Shown piece by piece: positions 56,919 through 64,000 of a stretch of 64,000 nt of DNA (position 1 is the stretch's first letter; every line of letters begins with the position of its first letter). The translations under genes were made by a program, and so were the position numbers. The notes beneath the pieces were generated by a model. It saw only the letters and a program-made list of their open reading frames with translations. It made no database searches and was not told the DNA's origin. Origin of the DNA: CAYPZL01 sp964415045 (GTDB taxonomy: Bacteria; Planctomycetota; Phycisphaerae; Sedimentisphaerales; Anaerobacaceae). Where the stretch lies: NCBI GenBank assembly GCA_964415045.1, contig CAYPZL010000007.1, positions 5,071 to 69,070 of the forward strand, given 5' to 3'.

Positions 56919-58089
56919 CCACCGGTCGATGCGCCTCCACGATGGAAACATCTTTGTCACCCCGGCCCGAGAGGTTGACCACGACGGCCGTCTCGGGAGG
57001 CAGCTTGTCCTTTTGACTGATGACGTACGCCAGGGCGTGCGAGCTCTCCAGCGCCGGGAGAATTCCCTCCTTTTTCGTGAGCAGCTCGAAGGCGTCCAGA
57101 ACTTCGGCGTCGTCGGCCGCGACGTACTGGGCCCTTCCGGTATCCTTGAGCAGACAGTGTTCGGGTCCTACGGCCGGATAGTCCAAACCGGCGCTGATCG
57201 ATTCGGTCTCTACGACCTGCCCGTCTTCATCCTGGAGCAGGTAAGAGCACGCTCCGTGCAGAACGCCCACTTTGCCGGCAACCAGGGTGGCTGCGTGTTT
57301 GCCCGTGCTGACGCCTTCTCCCCCGGCTTCCACGCCCACCAGCCTGACGTCCGTGTCGTCGAGGAAACTCGCGAACGCGCCGATCGCATTGCTGCCGCCG
57401 CCGACGCAGGCGACGACCATGTCGGGGAGCCGGCCGATCTGTTCGATGCACTGTTGCCGGGCCTCTTTGCTGATGCAGCTCTGGAAGTGCTTGACGATCG
57501 TCGGATACGGATGCGGCCCGGCCGCCGAGCCGAACAGGTAGAACGTATCGGTCACATGGGCGGTCCAGTAGCGAAGGGCGTCGTTGATGGCGTCCTTGAG
57601 CGTGCCCGTTCCCCCTTCGACGGGGACCACCTGCGCGCCGCAGAGCTTCATCTTGTGGACGTTTACGCTCTGTCGCTCGACGTCCGTGACACCCATGAAG
57701 ATCTTCGTCTCCATGTCAAGCAGAGCGCCGATCATGGCGGTGGCCAGGCCGTGCTGGCCGGCTCCGGTCTCGGCGACGAGCTTGGTCTTGCCCATGTGCT
57801 TGGCGAGCAGGCCCTGTCCGAGGGTGTTGTTGACCTTGTGGGCGCCGCCGTGCAGCAGGTCTTCGCGCTTGAGGTAGACCTGAAAGCCCACGTGCTCGCT
57901 GAGCCGTTGGGCGTGATACAGCGGCGTGGGCCGGCCCGCGTAGTTCTTCGACAACTGTTCCAGCTCCGTCACGAACGTTGGGTCCCGATAGAAGCGATAG
58001 AACGCCTCTTCCAGCTCTTCCAGCACCGGGATCAAGACTTCCGGTACGTAGTAGCCGCCGTAGCGGCCGAATCTGCCTTCGTACTTCAT
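56914..58089 (-). CDS. trpB: Tryptophan synthase beta chain
   Basis: 391 residues, TrpB1 type. PLP lysine in LLHGGAHKVNNTLGQ (Lys85), substrate loop AETGAGQHGLATA, and phosphate-binding ACVGGGSNAIGAF. It condenses indole with serine. The gene follows trpF by 49 bp and precedes trpA, with which it should form the alpha2-beta2 channelled complex. Its stop lies inside a short dispersed repeat. Confidence 0.98.
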   Translation of the reverse strand: MKYEGRFGRYGGYYVPEVLIPVLEELEEAFYRFYRDPTFVTELEQLSKNYAGRPTPLYHAQRLSEHVGFQVYLKREDLLHGGAHKVNNTLGQGLLAKHMGKTKLVAETGAGQHGLATAMIGALLDMETKIFMGVTDVERQSVNVHKMKLCGAQVVPVEGGTGTLKDAINDALRYWTAHVTDTFYLFGSAAGPHPYPTIVKHFQSCISKEARQQCIEQIGRLPDMVVACVGGGSNAIGAFASFLDDTDVRLVGVEAGGEGVSTGKHAATLVAGKVGVLHGACSYLLQDEDGQVVETESISAGLDYPAVGPEHCLLKDTGRAQYVAADDAEVLDAFELLTKKEGILPALESSHALAYVISQKDKLPPETAVVVNLSGRGDKDVSIVEAHRPVE

Positions 58090-58138
58090 GCTCTGTTGCC
58101 TTTACTCAAATTGCCTGTGGCACCGAGCGCACGCTCGG

Positions 58139-58762
58139 TCATGCTCGTAAATGTCGGATGTTGTCAAAAAGGGTTTTCATTTTGTCATGGTCTTTCCGGC
58201 CCGGCTCGGACTCGATGCCGCTGCAGACGTCGATTCCGTAGACGCCCAGCTCCATGGCGGCCACGGCGTTCTCCGGATTGATGCCGCCGGCGAGAAAGAC
58301 CCGCTTGCCGATGTGCCCGATGATATTCCAATCGAACGTCAGCCCCGTTCCTCCGTATTTCCCGGGGTCGTACGCGTCCAGCAGGATGGCGTCGGTGAAA
58401 TAGTTGTCCGCGTCCTTGATGTCTTCGGCCTCCTTGACCCGGATGGCTTTCATCGTCTTGATGCTGTCGTAGGCGAGCCAGCGACAGAACTCGGGATTCT
58501 CGTCGCCGTGCAACTGCACCCAGTCGAGCTGGCATTGACTGGTGATCTCGCGAACCTCTTCAAGCGGGCTGTTCACGAACACGCCGGCGATGTCGATAAA
58601 AGCGGGCAGCTTGTTGACAATGGCCTCGGCTTTCTCGGGGGCGATGTACCGGGGGCTCTCCCGGTAGAAGTTGAAGCCGAGCAGGTCCGCTCCCATCTGC
58701 AGCGCCGCGACGGCGTCCTCGTGATTCGTAATCCCGCAAATTTTCACTTTTGGTATCAGCAT
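58139..58762 (-). CDS. trpF: Phosphoribosylanthranilate isomerase
   Basis: 207 residues from ATG at 58762. VKICGITNHEDAVAALQMGADLLGFNFY carries the catalytic Cys, and LLDAYDPGKYGGTGLTFDW the catalytic Asp. FLAGGINPENAVAAM and GIDVCSGIESEPGRKDHDKM form the phosphate and C-terminal signature. An upstream in-frame ATG would add nine unlike residues. It follows trpD by 27 bp: no room remains for trpC, the next enzyme of the pathway, so that step is encoded elsewhere. Confidence 0.96.
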   Translation of the reverse strand: MLIPKVKICGITNHEDAVAALQMGADLLGFNFYRESPRYIAPEKAEAIVNKLPAFIDIAGVFVNSPLEEVREITSQCQLDWVQLHGDENPEFCRWLAYDSIKTMKAIRVKEAEDIKDADNYFTDAILLDAYDPGKYGGTGLTFDWNIIGHIGKRVFLAGGINPENAVAAMELGVYGIDVCSGIESEPGRKDHDKMKTLFDNIRHLRA

Positions 58763-58789
58763 CAGTTCCACTCTCACACGACAGCACAC

Positions 58790-59809
58790 TCACGCCTGGT
58801 TTGAAACTTCGATCAACTTCTCCAGACAGTGTAATGCCTTTCCTTCATCAATAGAAGCCTTCGCCAGCGGCAGGGCCTGCTCGAAACGGTCGGCCCGCCC
58901 GGCCACGATGATGGCGGCGGCGGCGTTGAGAACGACGATGTCGCGACGGGGTCCCTGGTCCCGGCCCGTCAATATGTCACGTACGATGCCCGCGTTGGCG
59001 ATGGCGTCGCCGCTTTCCAGCGCGTCGAGGGAAGCGCCCGAGAAGCCAAAGTCGGCCGGGTCCAGCTCGGTCGAGGTGACATGGCCCTCGCGCAATTCGA
59101 GGATCCGGGTCTTGCCGAGCAGGCTGATTTCGTCCATGCCCTGACCGTGCACCACCATGGCCCGCTTGGCGCCGAGGATTCGGAGCGTTTCCACGATCCG
59201 GTCCAGCAGGTGGACGTCTGCAACGCCCATGACCTGCGCCTTGACGCCGGCCGGATTGGCGAGCGGGCCCAGAATGTTGAAGGCCGTGCGGAAGTCCAGG
59301 CTCTTGCGGATGGGCTGCACGAAACGCATCGCCGGGTGAAACTTCGGGGCGAACATGAATCCGATGTGCGCCTCCCGGATGCACTCGGCGACGACGTCGG
59401 GTCCCGGATCGATCTTGACGCCCAGCTCGCTGAGCACGTCGGCCGAGCCGCACTTGCTGGTGATGCCGCGGTTGCCGTGCTTGGCCACGTACGCGCCGGC
59501 GCCGGCGGCCACGAGCGCCGCGGTGGTCGAGACGTTGAAGGTCTTGACGATCGCTCCGCCCGTTCCGCACGTGTCGATCATGTTGTCGATATCGACCTTG
59601 ACCGGCACGGCGTGATTCCGCAGCGATTGCGCCAGTCCGGCGATCTCACCGGCGGTCGCCCGTTTCATCCGCATCATGGCCAGAAACGCTGCGATCTGCA
59701 CTTCCGTTACCTCGCCTTCAAAGATCGTGTCCTGTAGCGCCTTGGCCTGATCGAAGGTGAGGTCATTGCCTTCCAACAGAATTTCGAGGTACTCGGTGAT
59801 TGTTGCCAT
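58790..59809 (-). CDS. trpD: Anthranilate phosphoribosyltransferase
   Basis: 339 residues. PRPP-site motifs MIDTCGTGGAIVKTFNVSTTAALV and AKHGNRGITSKCGSADVLSELG, then FMFAPKFHPAMRFVQPIRKSL and NILGPLANPAG. It transfers phosphoribose to anthranilate. Three bases separate it from trpG; AGGG lies upstream of the ATG, inside the end of trpG. TrpG and TrpD are separate proteins, not the enterobacterial fusion. Confidence 0.97.
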   Translation of the reverse strand: MATITEYLEILLEGNDLTFDQAKALQDTIFEGEVTEVQIAAFLAMMRMKRATAGEIAGLAQSLRNHAVPVKVDIDNMIDTCGTGGAIVKTFNVSTTAALVAAGAGAYVAKHGNRGITSKCGSADVLSELGVKIDPGPDVVAECIREAHIGFMFAPKFHPAMRFVQPIRKSLDFRTAFNILGPLANPAGVKAQVMGVADVHLLDRIVETLRILGAKRAMVVHGQGMDEISLLGKTRILELREGHVTSTELDPADFGFSGASLDALESGDAIANAGIVRDILTGRDQGPRRDIVVLNAAAAIIVAGRADRFEQALPLAKASIDEGKALHCLEKLIEVSNQA

Positions 59810-59812
59810 TTG

Positions 59813-60424
59813 TCAGTTCCCTACTGATTGTTTTCGACTGCTGGCGATGTGAAGGACGTTTTGGATGATCTTGCCGCCAGCGGGCGTAAGAATGCTTTCC
59901 GGATGAAACTGGACGCCGTAGATGGGCAGCTCTTTGTGTTCCACGGCCATGACGATCCCCTCAAACTCGCCCGTTTTCTCCAGGCAATCGGGCAGTTCCT
60001 GGGCCATGAGACTGTGGTACCGGCCGGCCTGGAGCGGGTTCTCCACGTCGCGGAAGAGGCCCGTTCCGCTGTGGCTGATCCGCGAGGGCTTCCCGTGCAT
60101 GGGCTCCGGCGCGTGGCCGATCTTGCCGCCGAAGTACTGAACGATGACCTGGTGTCCGAGGCAGACGCCGAAGATCGGCAGCCTGTCTTTGAACGCCTCG
60201 ACGGCCTCGAGTGAAACGCCGGCGGCGCTCGGGTTGCCCGGCCCCGGCGAGATCACCAGGAGATCGGGGTCGAACGCGTCGGCGACGGACCGCAGGTCCT
60301 CGAGTCTTGTGTCGGCCCGATACACTCTCGTTTCGCATTGCCGCTTGGCGAAATCATCGACGAGATTGTACGTGAACGAATCAAAATTGTCGATAACCAA
60401 AACCTTTTTCCTGGCAGCTTCCAT
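59813..60424 (-). CDS. trpG: Anthranilate synthase glutaminase component
   Basis: 203 residues, class I glutamine amidotransferase. VLVIDNFDSFTYNLVDDF opening, oxyanion ISPGPGNPS, nucleophile Cys88 in GVCLGHQ, and the His/Glu of the triad in YGVQFHPESI. It provides ammonia to TrpE. It could also serve a para-aminobenzoate synthase. Lies 39 bp after trpE. Confidence 0.96.
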   Translation of the reverse strand: MEAARKKVLVIDNFDSFTYNLVDDFAKRQCETRVYRADTRLEDLRSVADAFDPDLLVISPGPGNPSAAGVSLEAVEAFKDRLPIFGVCLGHQVIVQYFGGKIGHAPEPMHGKPSRISHSGTGLFRDVENPLQAGRYHSLMAQELPDCLEKTGEFEGIVMAVEHKELPIYGVQFHPESILTPAGGKIIQNVLHIASSRKQSVGN

Positions 60425-60463
60425 CGCATTTCCCTTTATGCCGGCAAGCCTGTTCCGGCCCGG

Positions 60464-62059
60464 TTACTGGCCTCGAATCGCTCTCAGACACGAGCGTGCC
60501 TTGTGTTCGGTTTCCTCGAATTCGGTCTTCGGAACGCTGTCGTGAACGATGCCCGCGCCGACACGGATGTACGCGGTGCGGCCCTGCACCTGCAGGCTCC
60601 GGATAGTGATGCAACTGTCGAACTGGCCGTCCACCGTCAGATACATGACGGCGCCGCCGTAGTAGCCGCGTTTGTTCTTCTCGAGCTGTCGGATGATTTT
60701 CATGGCCTCGATCTTCGGCGCGCCCGTGAGCGTGCCCATGTTCATCGTGGCCAAGTAGGCGCTGAGCGCGTCGAGGTCGTCCCGGAGCGTGCCCTTGACG
60801 TTGCTGACGAGGTGCTGCACCGATTCATATTTCTCGACGGTCAGCAGTTCGGTGACGATCCGGCTGCCCGGATCGGCGACGCGGGCGATGTCGTTGCGGG
60901 CCAGATCGACGAGCATCATGTGCTCGGCCAGCTCCTTGCGGTCCAGCTTGAGTTCCGCCTCGTAGCGGAAGTCGGTGTCGGCGTCGATCTCGTTTCCGAT
61001 GCGTCCGCGCGGCTTGGTGCCGGCGATCGGCCGGATCTCCACGTGCCGCGGTCCCGTCCCGCTGACCCGCAGGTTCAGCTCCGGGCTGGATCCCATCAGC
61101 ACCGTATTCGGCGTGTTGAGATAGAACATGTACGGCGACGGATTCAGATCGCGCAGGCGTTTGTACACGTCCAGCGGCTCGTCCGCACAAGGCTCGGTCA
61201 GCGTCCGGCTCAGGACCACCTGGAAGATGTCCCCGTCGATGATGTGCTGCTTGGCCTGCCGGACCATCCGCTCGTATTCGTCCTGCGTCGTATCCGTCGA
61301 GGCGGCCGGCGGCGCATCGTTGCCGCGCCGGCCCTGGACCGGGTCGAACCGCGCCATGTTGAAATAGTAATCGAAATTATTCTGGGCCTCGGCGATGGCG
61401 GCCTCGCGGTCGCCGTTGGTGATCATGCAGTTGACGACGACGTAGCCCTGGTTGTGCTCGTGGTCCATGATGAAGATGTTGTCGGCGAAGTAGAGCTCGT
61501 AATCCGGGTTGCCGAGGACGTCCTGGTCATTGGCCGGGAGCGTCTCGAACTGGTCGACGAAGTCGTAACTAAGCGCCCCGAGCAGGCCGCAGGTGACCCG
61601 GAAGGGCTTGCTGGCCAATCGAAAGGCAAACGCGACGGCCCGCAGTACGTCCATCTGGTTCGTGCACCGCAGCCGGGTGCGCTCGTCGACGGTTTCCTGC
61701 AGGCGCTTGATTCGCCCGGTGATAGCTTCCGCCCCGAAGTCTACGGAGTCGCAGAAGGCAAACCGGTCCTTGCTGGCGGCCAAGTAGCCCAGGATGCGTT
61801 TTCCCGTCTTGCTCAACGCTTTGATCGTGAAGTCCGACCCGGTGCCCGTGAGGTACAGGGCCGGCCGCGCCGTGCCGAAACTCAGGGCCCCTGTGCCTGT
61901 GAGGTACTCGCGCGACTCGAACAGACAGGAGTTTTTGCTGCGCCCGTAGTCGGTCAGTTTGCCGAAGAACTCCAGAGGATCGCCGAAATCGATGCGCTTG
62001 ACGATGGGGACGATCTGTCCGGGTTCGGCGTTCTGTATGATCTGTCGATAGTCTTCCAT
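60464..62059 (-). CDS. trpE: Anthranilate synthase component I
   Basis: 531 residues. CLFESREYLTGTGALSFG near residue 45 matches the region with the tryptophan-feedback LLES motif. The chorismate-binding core shows FQVVLSRTL, SPSPYMFYLN, IRPIAGTKPRGR, ELAEHMMLVDLARNDIARV, GTLTGAPKIEAM and YYGGAVMYLTVDGQFDSCITIRS. It converts chorismate to anthranilate with TrpG. First structural gene of the operon, about 60 nt after the attenuator terminator. Confidence 0.97.
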   Translation of the reverse strand: MEDYRQIIQNAEPGQIVPIVKRIDFGDPLEFFGKLTDYGRSKNSCLFESREYLTGTGALSFGTARPALYLTGTGSDFTIKALSKTGKRILGYLAASKDRFAFCDSVDFGAEAITGRIKRLQETVDERTRLRCTNQMDVLRAVAFAFRLASKPFRVTCGLLGALSYDFVDQFETLPANDQDVLGNPDYELYFADNIFIMDHEHNQGYVVVNCMITNGDREAAIAEAQNNFDYYFNMARFDPVQGRRGNDAPPAASTDTTQDEYERMVRQAKQHIIDGDIFQVVLSRTLTEPCADEPLDVYKRLRDLNPSPYMFYLNTPNTVLMGSSPELNLRVSGTGPRHVEIRPIAGTKPRGRIGNEIDADTDFRYEAELKLDRKELAEHMMLVDLARNDIARVADPGSRIVTELLTVEKYESVQHLVSNVKGTLRDDLDALSAYLATMNMGTLTGAPKIEAMKIIRQLEKNKRGYYGGAVMYLTVDGQFDSCITIRSLQVQGRTAYIRVGAGIVHDSVPKTEFEETEHKARSCLRAIRGQ

Positions 62060-62121
62060 GGTCCGGCTCTCGGATTCTAACTGAACTCCTCTTCTACGTT
62101 CCAGTGGTACGCATCACAACG

Positions 62122-62159
62122 CGCCAAAAAAAAGCAGCCTGCCGTTTCCGACAGGCTGC
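62122..62159 (-). terminator. Attenuator terminator of the trp operon
   Basis: Minus strand: 11-bp stem including one U-G pair, GAAA loop (62148-62145), and T-tract of eight (62133-62126). It lies between trpL and trpE. Confidence 0.9.
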
Positions 62160-62196
62160 GTTTTAGAATTCTTCTGGGGTCTTTCTTAAGGCAAAA

Positions 62197-62268
62197 TCAT
62201 CGCTCGCCCGCCGGATATATGTCCGTGGGCCACCACCAAAACAGGTTGTTGCTATGAAATTGCCTCAT
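62197..62268 (-). CDS. trpL: trp operon leader peptide
   Basis: 23 codons plus TGA, starting ATG at 62268. It begins MRQFHSNNLF, followed by three consecutive tryptophans at codons 11-13 (TGG TGG TGG, 62238-62230), then PTDIYPAGER after a Pro. The stop codon falls within segment 2 of the attenuator. The predicted -10 ends only 9 nt upstream and no clear ribosome site exists, so the message may be nearly leaderless. The peptide itself need have no function; translation speed over the Trp codons is the signal. Confidence 0.88.
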   Translation of the reverse strand: MRQFHSNNLFWWWPTDIYPAGER

Positions 62269-62277
62269 GATCCAGCT

Positions 62278-62306
62278 ATTAAACCAGCGTCACTCGACTT
62301 TGTCAA
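62278..62306 (-). promoter_or_regulatory. Predicted trp operon promoter
   Basis: Minus strand perfect TTGACA (62306-62301), 17-bp spacer, TTTAAT (62283-62278). It lies between the ispD stop and trpL, so trp transcription is independent of ispD. Confidence 0.8.
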
Positions 62307-62346
62307 GCGGAAAAAGCATAAATTTTCCCGATCGCGGTTTCGGGGC

Positions 62347-63087
62347 TCACCACTGCGCCTCGATGTAGGGTCCCAAGGGGCCCTCCGGCTTGGGCTTCGG
62401 CCGCGACTTGATAATCGCTTCGGCAATTGCAATGTCGCACTGAAGCGTAATCTTGATATTTGAGGAATCCGCCTCGACGATGGCCACCTGATGCCCCAGG
62501 GCCTCCACGAGATACGAATCGTCGCTGACCTTATCGGGCTCGAGATTCGCAAGGTTCTCGTACGCCTTTTTCAGCAGCGAGGCTTCAAACACCTGCGGGG
62601 TCTGGGCCTCGTAGAGACCGTTGCGGTCCACGGTCCTGGTGATGACGTTGTCCTTGACGTCCTTGATCGTGGCGGTGACTGGAGAGGCGGGGATGGCCGC
62701 CCCGGTCTTGGCGGCCGCGGCGATGACGTCGGCGATGAGCTGCTCGGTCACGCAGCATCGGCACGCGTCGTGAACCGCCACGAGGTCGATGTTATCCTTG
62801 AGAAGCTTGAGGGCGTTCTCGATGGTCTCGAATCGCTCCCGGCCGCCGAAGAACGTCTTGACGTTGAAGAACGTCAGCTTCGCGCCCCATTTGACGCTGA
62901 CGATCTCTTCGTCCTCCTCAGCAATGCCGAGCAGGATTTGCTTGACGTCGTCGCGGTTGGCGAAGAGCTCGACGCTGCGGACGAACACGGCCCGGCCGGC
63001 GACGTCGGTGAACTGTTTCTTGCGTTTGCCGCCGAACCGGGTTCCCGGTCCGGCCGCACAAATGATGGCTGCTACGTTTTTCGACAC
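62347..63087 (-). CDS. ispD: 2-C-methyl-D-erythritol 4-phosphate cytidylyltransferase
   Basis: 246 residues from GTG at 63087, which has AGGAGAG upstream. The frame stays open further upstream, but that part is translated repeat. Motifs: IICAAGPGTRFGGKRKKQF (CTP loop), GGRERFETIENAL, LVAVHDACRCCV (usually DAARP), YEAQTPQVF and VSDDSYLVEALGHQV, then NIKITLQCDIAIAEAI. It performs the CTP-dependent step of the MEP isoprenoid pathway. A Pro-rich C-terminal tail (SRPKPKPEGPLGPYIEAQW) extends beyond the usual end. Downstream of cobO on the same strand. Confidence 0.93.
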   Translation of the reverse strand: MSKNVAAIICAAGPGTRFGGKRKKQFTDVAGRAVFVRSVELFANRDDVKQILLGIAEEDEEIVSVKWGAKLTFFNVKTFFGGRERFETIENALKLLKDNIDLVAVHDACRCCVTEQLIADVIAAAAKTGAAIPASPVTATIKDVKDNVITRTVDRNGLYEAQTPQVFEASLLKKAYENLANLEPDKVSDDSYLVEALGHQVAIVEADSSNIKITLQCDIAIAEAIIKSRPKPKPEGPLGPYIEAQW

Positions 63088-63133
63088 GGTTCTCTCCTCA
63101 AAATCGCCAAACGCGGTACTGCGTTTGAAATAC

Positions 63134-63159
63134 GTCCTATAGGTCCTATACGACCTATT
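63134..63159. repeat. Triple 9-bp repeat, copy 2 (upstream of ispD)
   Basis: Units CGTCCTATA, GGTCCTATA, CGACCTATT in tandem (the first begins at 63133); 24 of 26 bases match 56893-56918. Lies about 47 bp before the ispD start, between cobO and ispD. Confidence 0.65.
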
Positions 63160-63170
63160 AGCGCTCGGCC

Positions 63171-63713
63171 TCAATAGTCAATGCCACGTCGTGCGGTTAC
63201 GCCGCTGTCAAACGGGTGTTTGACGTTCTTCATCTCGGTCACCAGATCGGCCAGCTCGATCAACTCGGCCGGGGCGCCGCGACCGGTCAGAACGAGCTCG
63301 ACGGCCGGGTCTCTCTGCTCGATCAAACGCCGGACGTCGTCGAGACGGGCCAATCCCTTCGACAGGCAGAAAACGATCTCGTCGAGGATAAGGACGTCGT
63401 AGAAACGCTTCCGTGCCGTTTCCGTCAGTCTGCCCAGAGCCTCCTCGATCGCTACCTTCGTGCGCGCGACCTTCTCGGCGTCGGCGAGTGATCTGGCCAT
63501 ATCCCAGGCCTCTTCCAACGCCTCGACGCGGATGCGGACGGCCCCCAACTGAAGGGCGAACCGTTCTCCGATGTCGAGCGAAGGCGGTTTGAGGAACTGG
63601 AAGATCAAGACTTTGTTCCCCTGGCCGGCCGCACGCAGCGCCAGCCCGAAGGCCGCTGTCGTCTTGCCCTTGCCGTCGCCTGTATAGATCTGTACCAAGC
63701 CTTTTTCGAGCAT
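63171..63713 (-). CDS. cobO: Cob(I)yrinic acid a,c-diamide adenosyltransferase (CobO/BtuR type)
   Basis: 180 residues. P-loop YTGDGKGKTTAAFGLALRAAGQG (about 10-32, the family's inverted nucleotide orientation), DVLILDEI, VLTGRGAPAEL and a C-terminal LADLVTEMKNVKHPFDSGVTARRGIDY. It adenosylates corrinoids using ATP. A cobalamin riboswitch was looked for upstream and not found. A TATGAT lies 6 nt before the ATG, with AGGG between them. Confidence 0.94.
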   Translation of the reverse strand: MLEKGLVQIYTGDGKGKTTAAFGLALRAAGQGNKVLIFQFLKPPSLDIGERFALQLGAVRIRVEALEEAWDMARSLADAEKVARTKVAIEEALGRLTETARKRFYDVLILDEIVFCLSKGLARLDDVRRLIEQRDPAVELVLTGRGAPAELIELADLVTEMKNVKHPFDSGVTARRGIDY

Positions 63714-63852
63714 GGCCCTATCATACGCTGCATGTCCGGCTGTAAGAAACCAAAATCTCGCAGAGGATCCCAGGCCCGCTTTGCGTAGTGCCTTGCAGCT
63801 CGGATGAAGACGTTGCGTTATGAGACCATCACGTGCAAATGTCCCTTTTCTA

Positions 63853-63939
63853 TACTACTAACCTCAAACATCGTTAAGTTTTTGACAAAGATTCGACGTA
63901 AATCAATGTAACCTCCTGTCGTTGCAGTAGTTACGATAA
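63853..63939. repeat. 87-bp perfect dispersed repeat, copy B
   Basis: Identical to 36439-36525 and in the same orientation relative to the window. Here it lies about 140 bp upstream of cobO, in a 287-bp stretch to the window edge with no gene visible. No terminator follows it on the minus strand, unlike copy A. Confidence 0.9.
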
Positions 63940-64000
63940 AACCTGGGGGTGCTCGCTTAGTATGCTGTGACTCCGTGCCTCATTAGATAATTCCAGAACT

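Larger units (their letters stand above)
62122..62268 (-). promoter_or_regulatory. trp transcription attenuator (leader with alternative hairpins and terminator)
   Basis: Minus strand, in order. Segment 1 CCCACGGA (62229-62222) directly after the Trp codons pairs with TCCGGCGGG (62215-62207). The overlapping segment 2 GGGCGAGCG (62209-62201) can instead pair with segment 3 CGCAGCCT (62160-62153). Segments 3 and 4 form the terminator: GCAGCCTG plus TCG, GAAA tetraloop, CGG plus CAGGCTGC (62159-62134), then eight T's. A ribosome stalled at the Trp codons would cover segment 1, freeing segment 2 to block the terminator. All elements of classical ribosome-mediated attenuation are present. Confidence 0.88.

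Noticed and set aside
60338..62080. 580-codon plus-strand open frame
   Set aside because: Antisense of trpE; composition of a shadow frame.
62060..62346. T-box or TRAP control of the trp operon
   Set aside because: No T-box sequence or tandem (G/U)AG triplets; the Trp-codon leader with 1:2, 2:3 and 3:4 pairings explains the region better.
63714..63852. Cobalamin riboswitch upstream of cobO
   Set aside because: Searched on the minus strand for the B12-box and adjoining conserved segments; none present.
1..64000. tRNA, rRNA, CRISPR arrays, intact insertion sequences
   Set aside because: None recognised on reading both strands; short tRNAs cannot be fully excluded without a dedicated scan.

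Overview
The window looks like a chromosomal segment of a Gram-negative planctomycete, most likely class Phycisphaerae (Sedimentisphaerales-like). This is inferred from a GC-rich sequence, a family of very large pseudopilins, a secreted protein with a dockerin-like tail, secreted GH116 and GH172-type enzymes, Gfo/Idh/MocA plus sugar-isomerase catabolic genes, and TPR-kinase and beta-helix remnants. No tRNA, rRNA, CRISPR array or intact insertion sequence was found.

Layout. 0-2.7 kb: end of a sugar-catabolic cluster (oxidoreductase, isomerase/epimerase, nucleoside-type MFS symporter) closed by a terminator. 2.8-4.6 kb: decay zone with a gutted Ser/Thr kinase-TPR gene, a headless beta-helix gene and a palindromic repeat. 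4.7-10.9 kb: housekeeping genes (class IV aminotransferase, rplU, siroheme dehydrogenase, fumarase beta subunit, YchF-like GTPase, polyol dehydrogenase, cinA). 10.9-25.7 kb: a type IV pilus / type II secretion-like locus with two GspE/PilB ATPases, PilT, GspF/PilC, six pseudopilin-like proteins, a very long GspK-like protein and an embedded dockerin-tailed protein. 25.7-31.1 kb: IMPase, DUF2752 protein, serA, a phosphohexomutase and a cation efflux protein.

31.2-43.9 kb is an acetate/acyl-CoA module. Rightward: ADP-forming acyl-CoA synthetase, CoA-transferase fused to a GNAT acetyltransferase, and an AcuC-like deacetylase. Leftward: histidine kinase and receiver, porin, AMP-forming Acs, OFA-type MFS carrier. 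Acs keeps the PKTRSGK segment that is the known site of reversible lysine acetylation, so the locus may encode both the flux and its acetylation control. 44.3-56 kb: radical SAM protein, ApbE, nitroreductase, two large secreted carbohydrate-active proteins and a redoxin.

56-62.3 kb is a trpEGDFBA operon (no trpC), read leftward. It is preceded by a complete transcription attenuator that is easy to miss: a promoter, a 23-codon leader peptide with three consecutive Trp codons, mutually exclusive 1:2 and 2:3 pairings, and a GAAA-capped terminator with eight T's. ispD and cobO follow. An 87-bp sequence is perfectly duplicated at 36.4 and 63.9 kb, and a triple 9-bp repeat occurs at 56.9 and 63.1 kb. 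Several genes have a -10 box only 6-9 nt before the start codon, suggesting leaderless transcripts.
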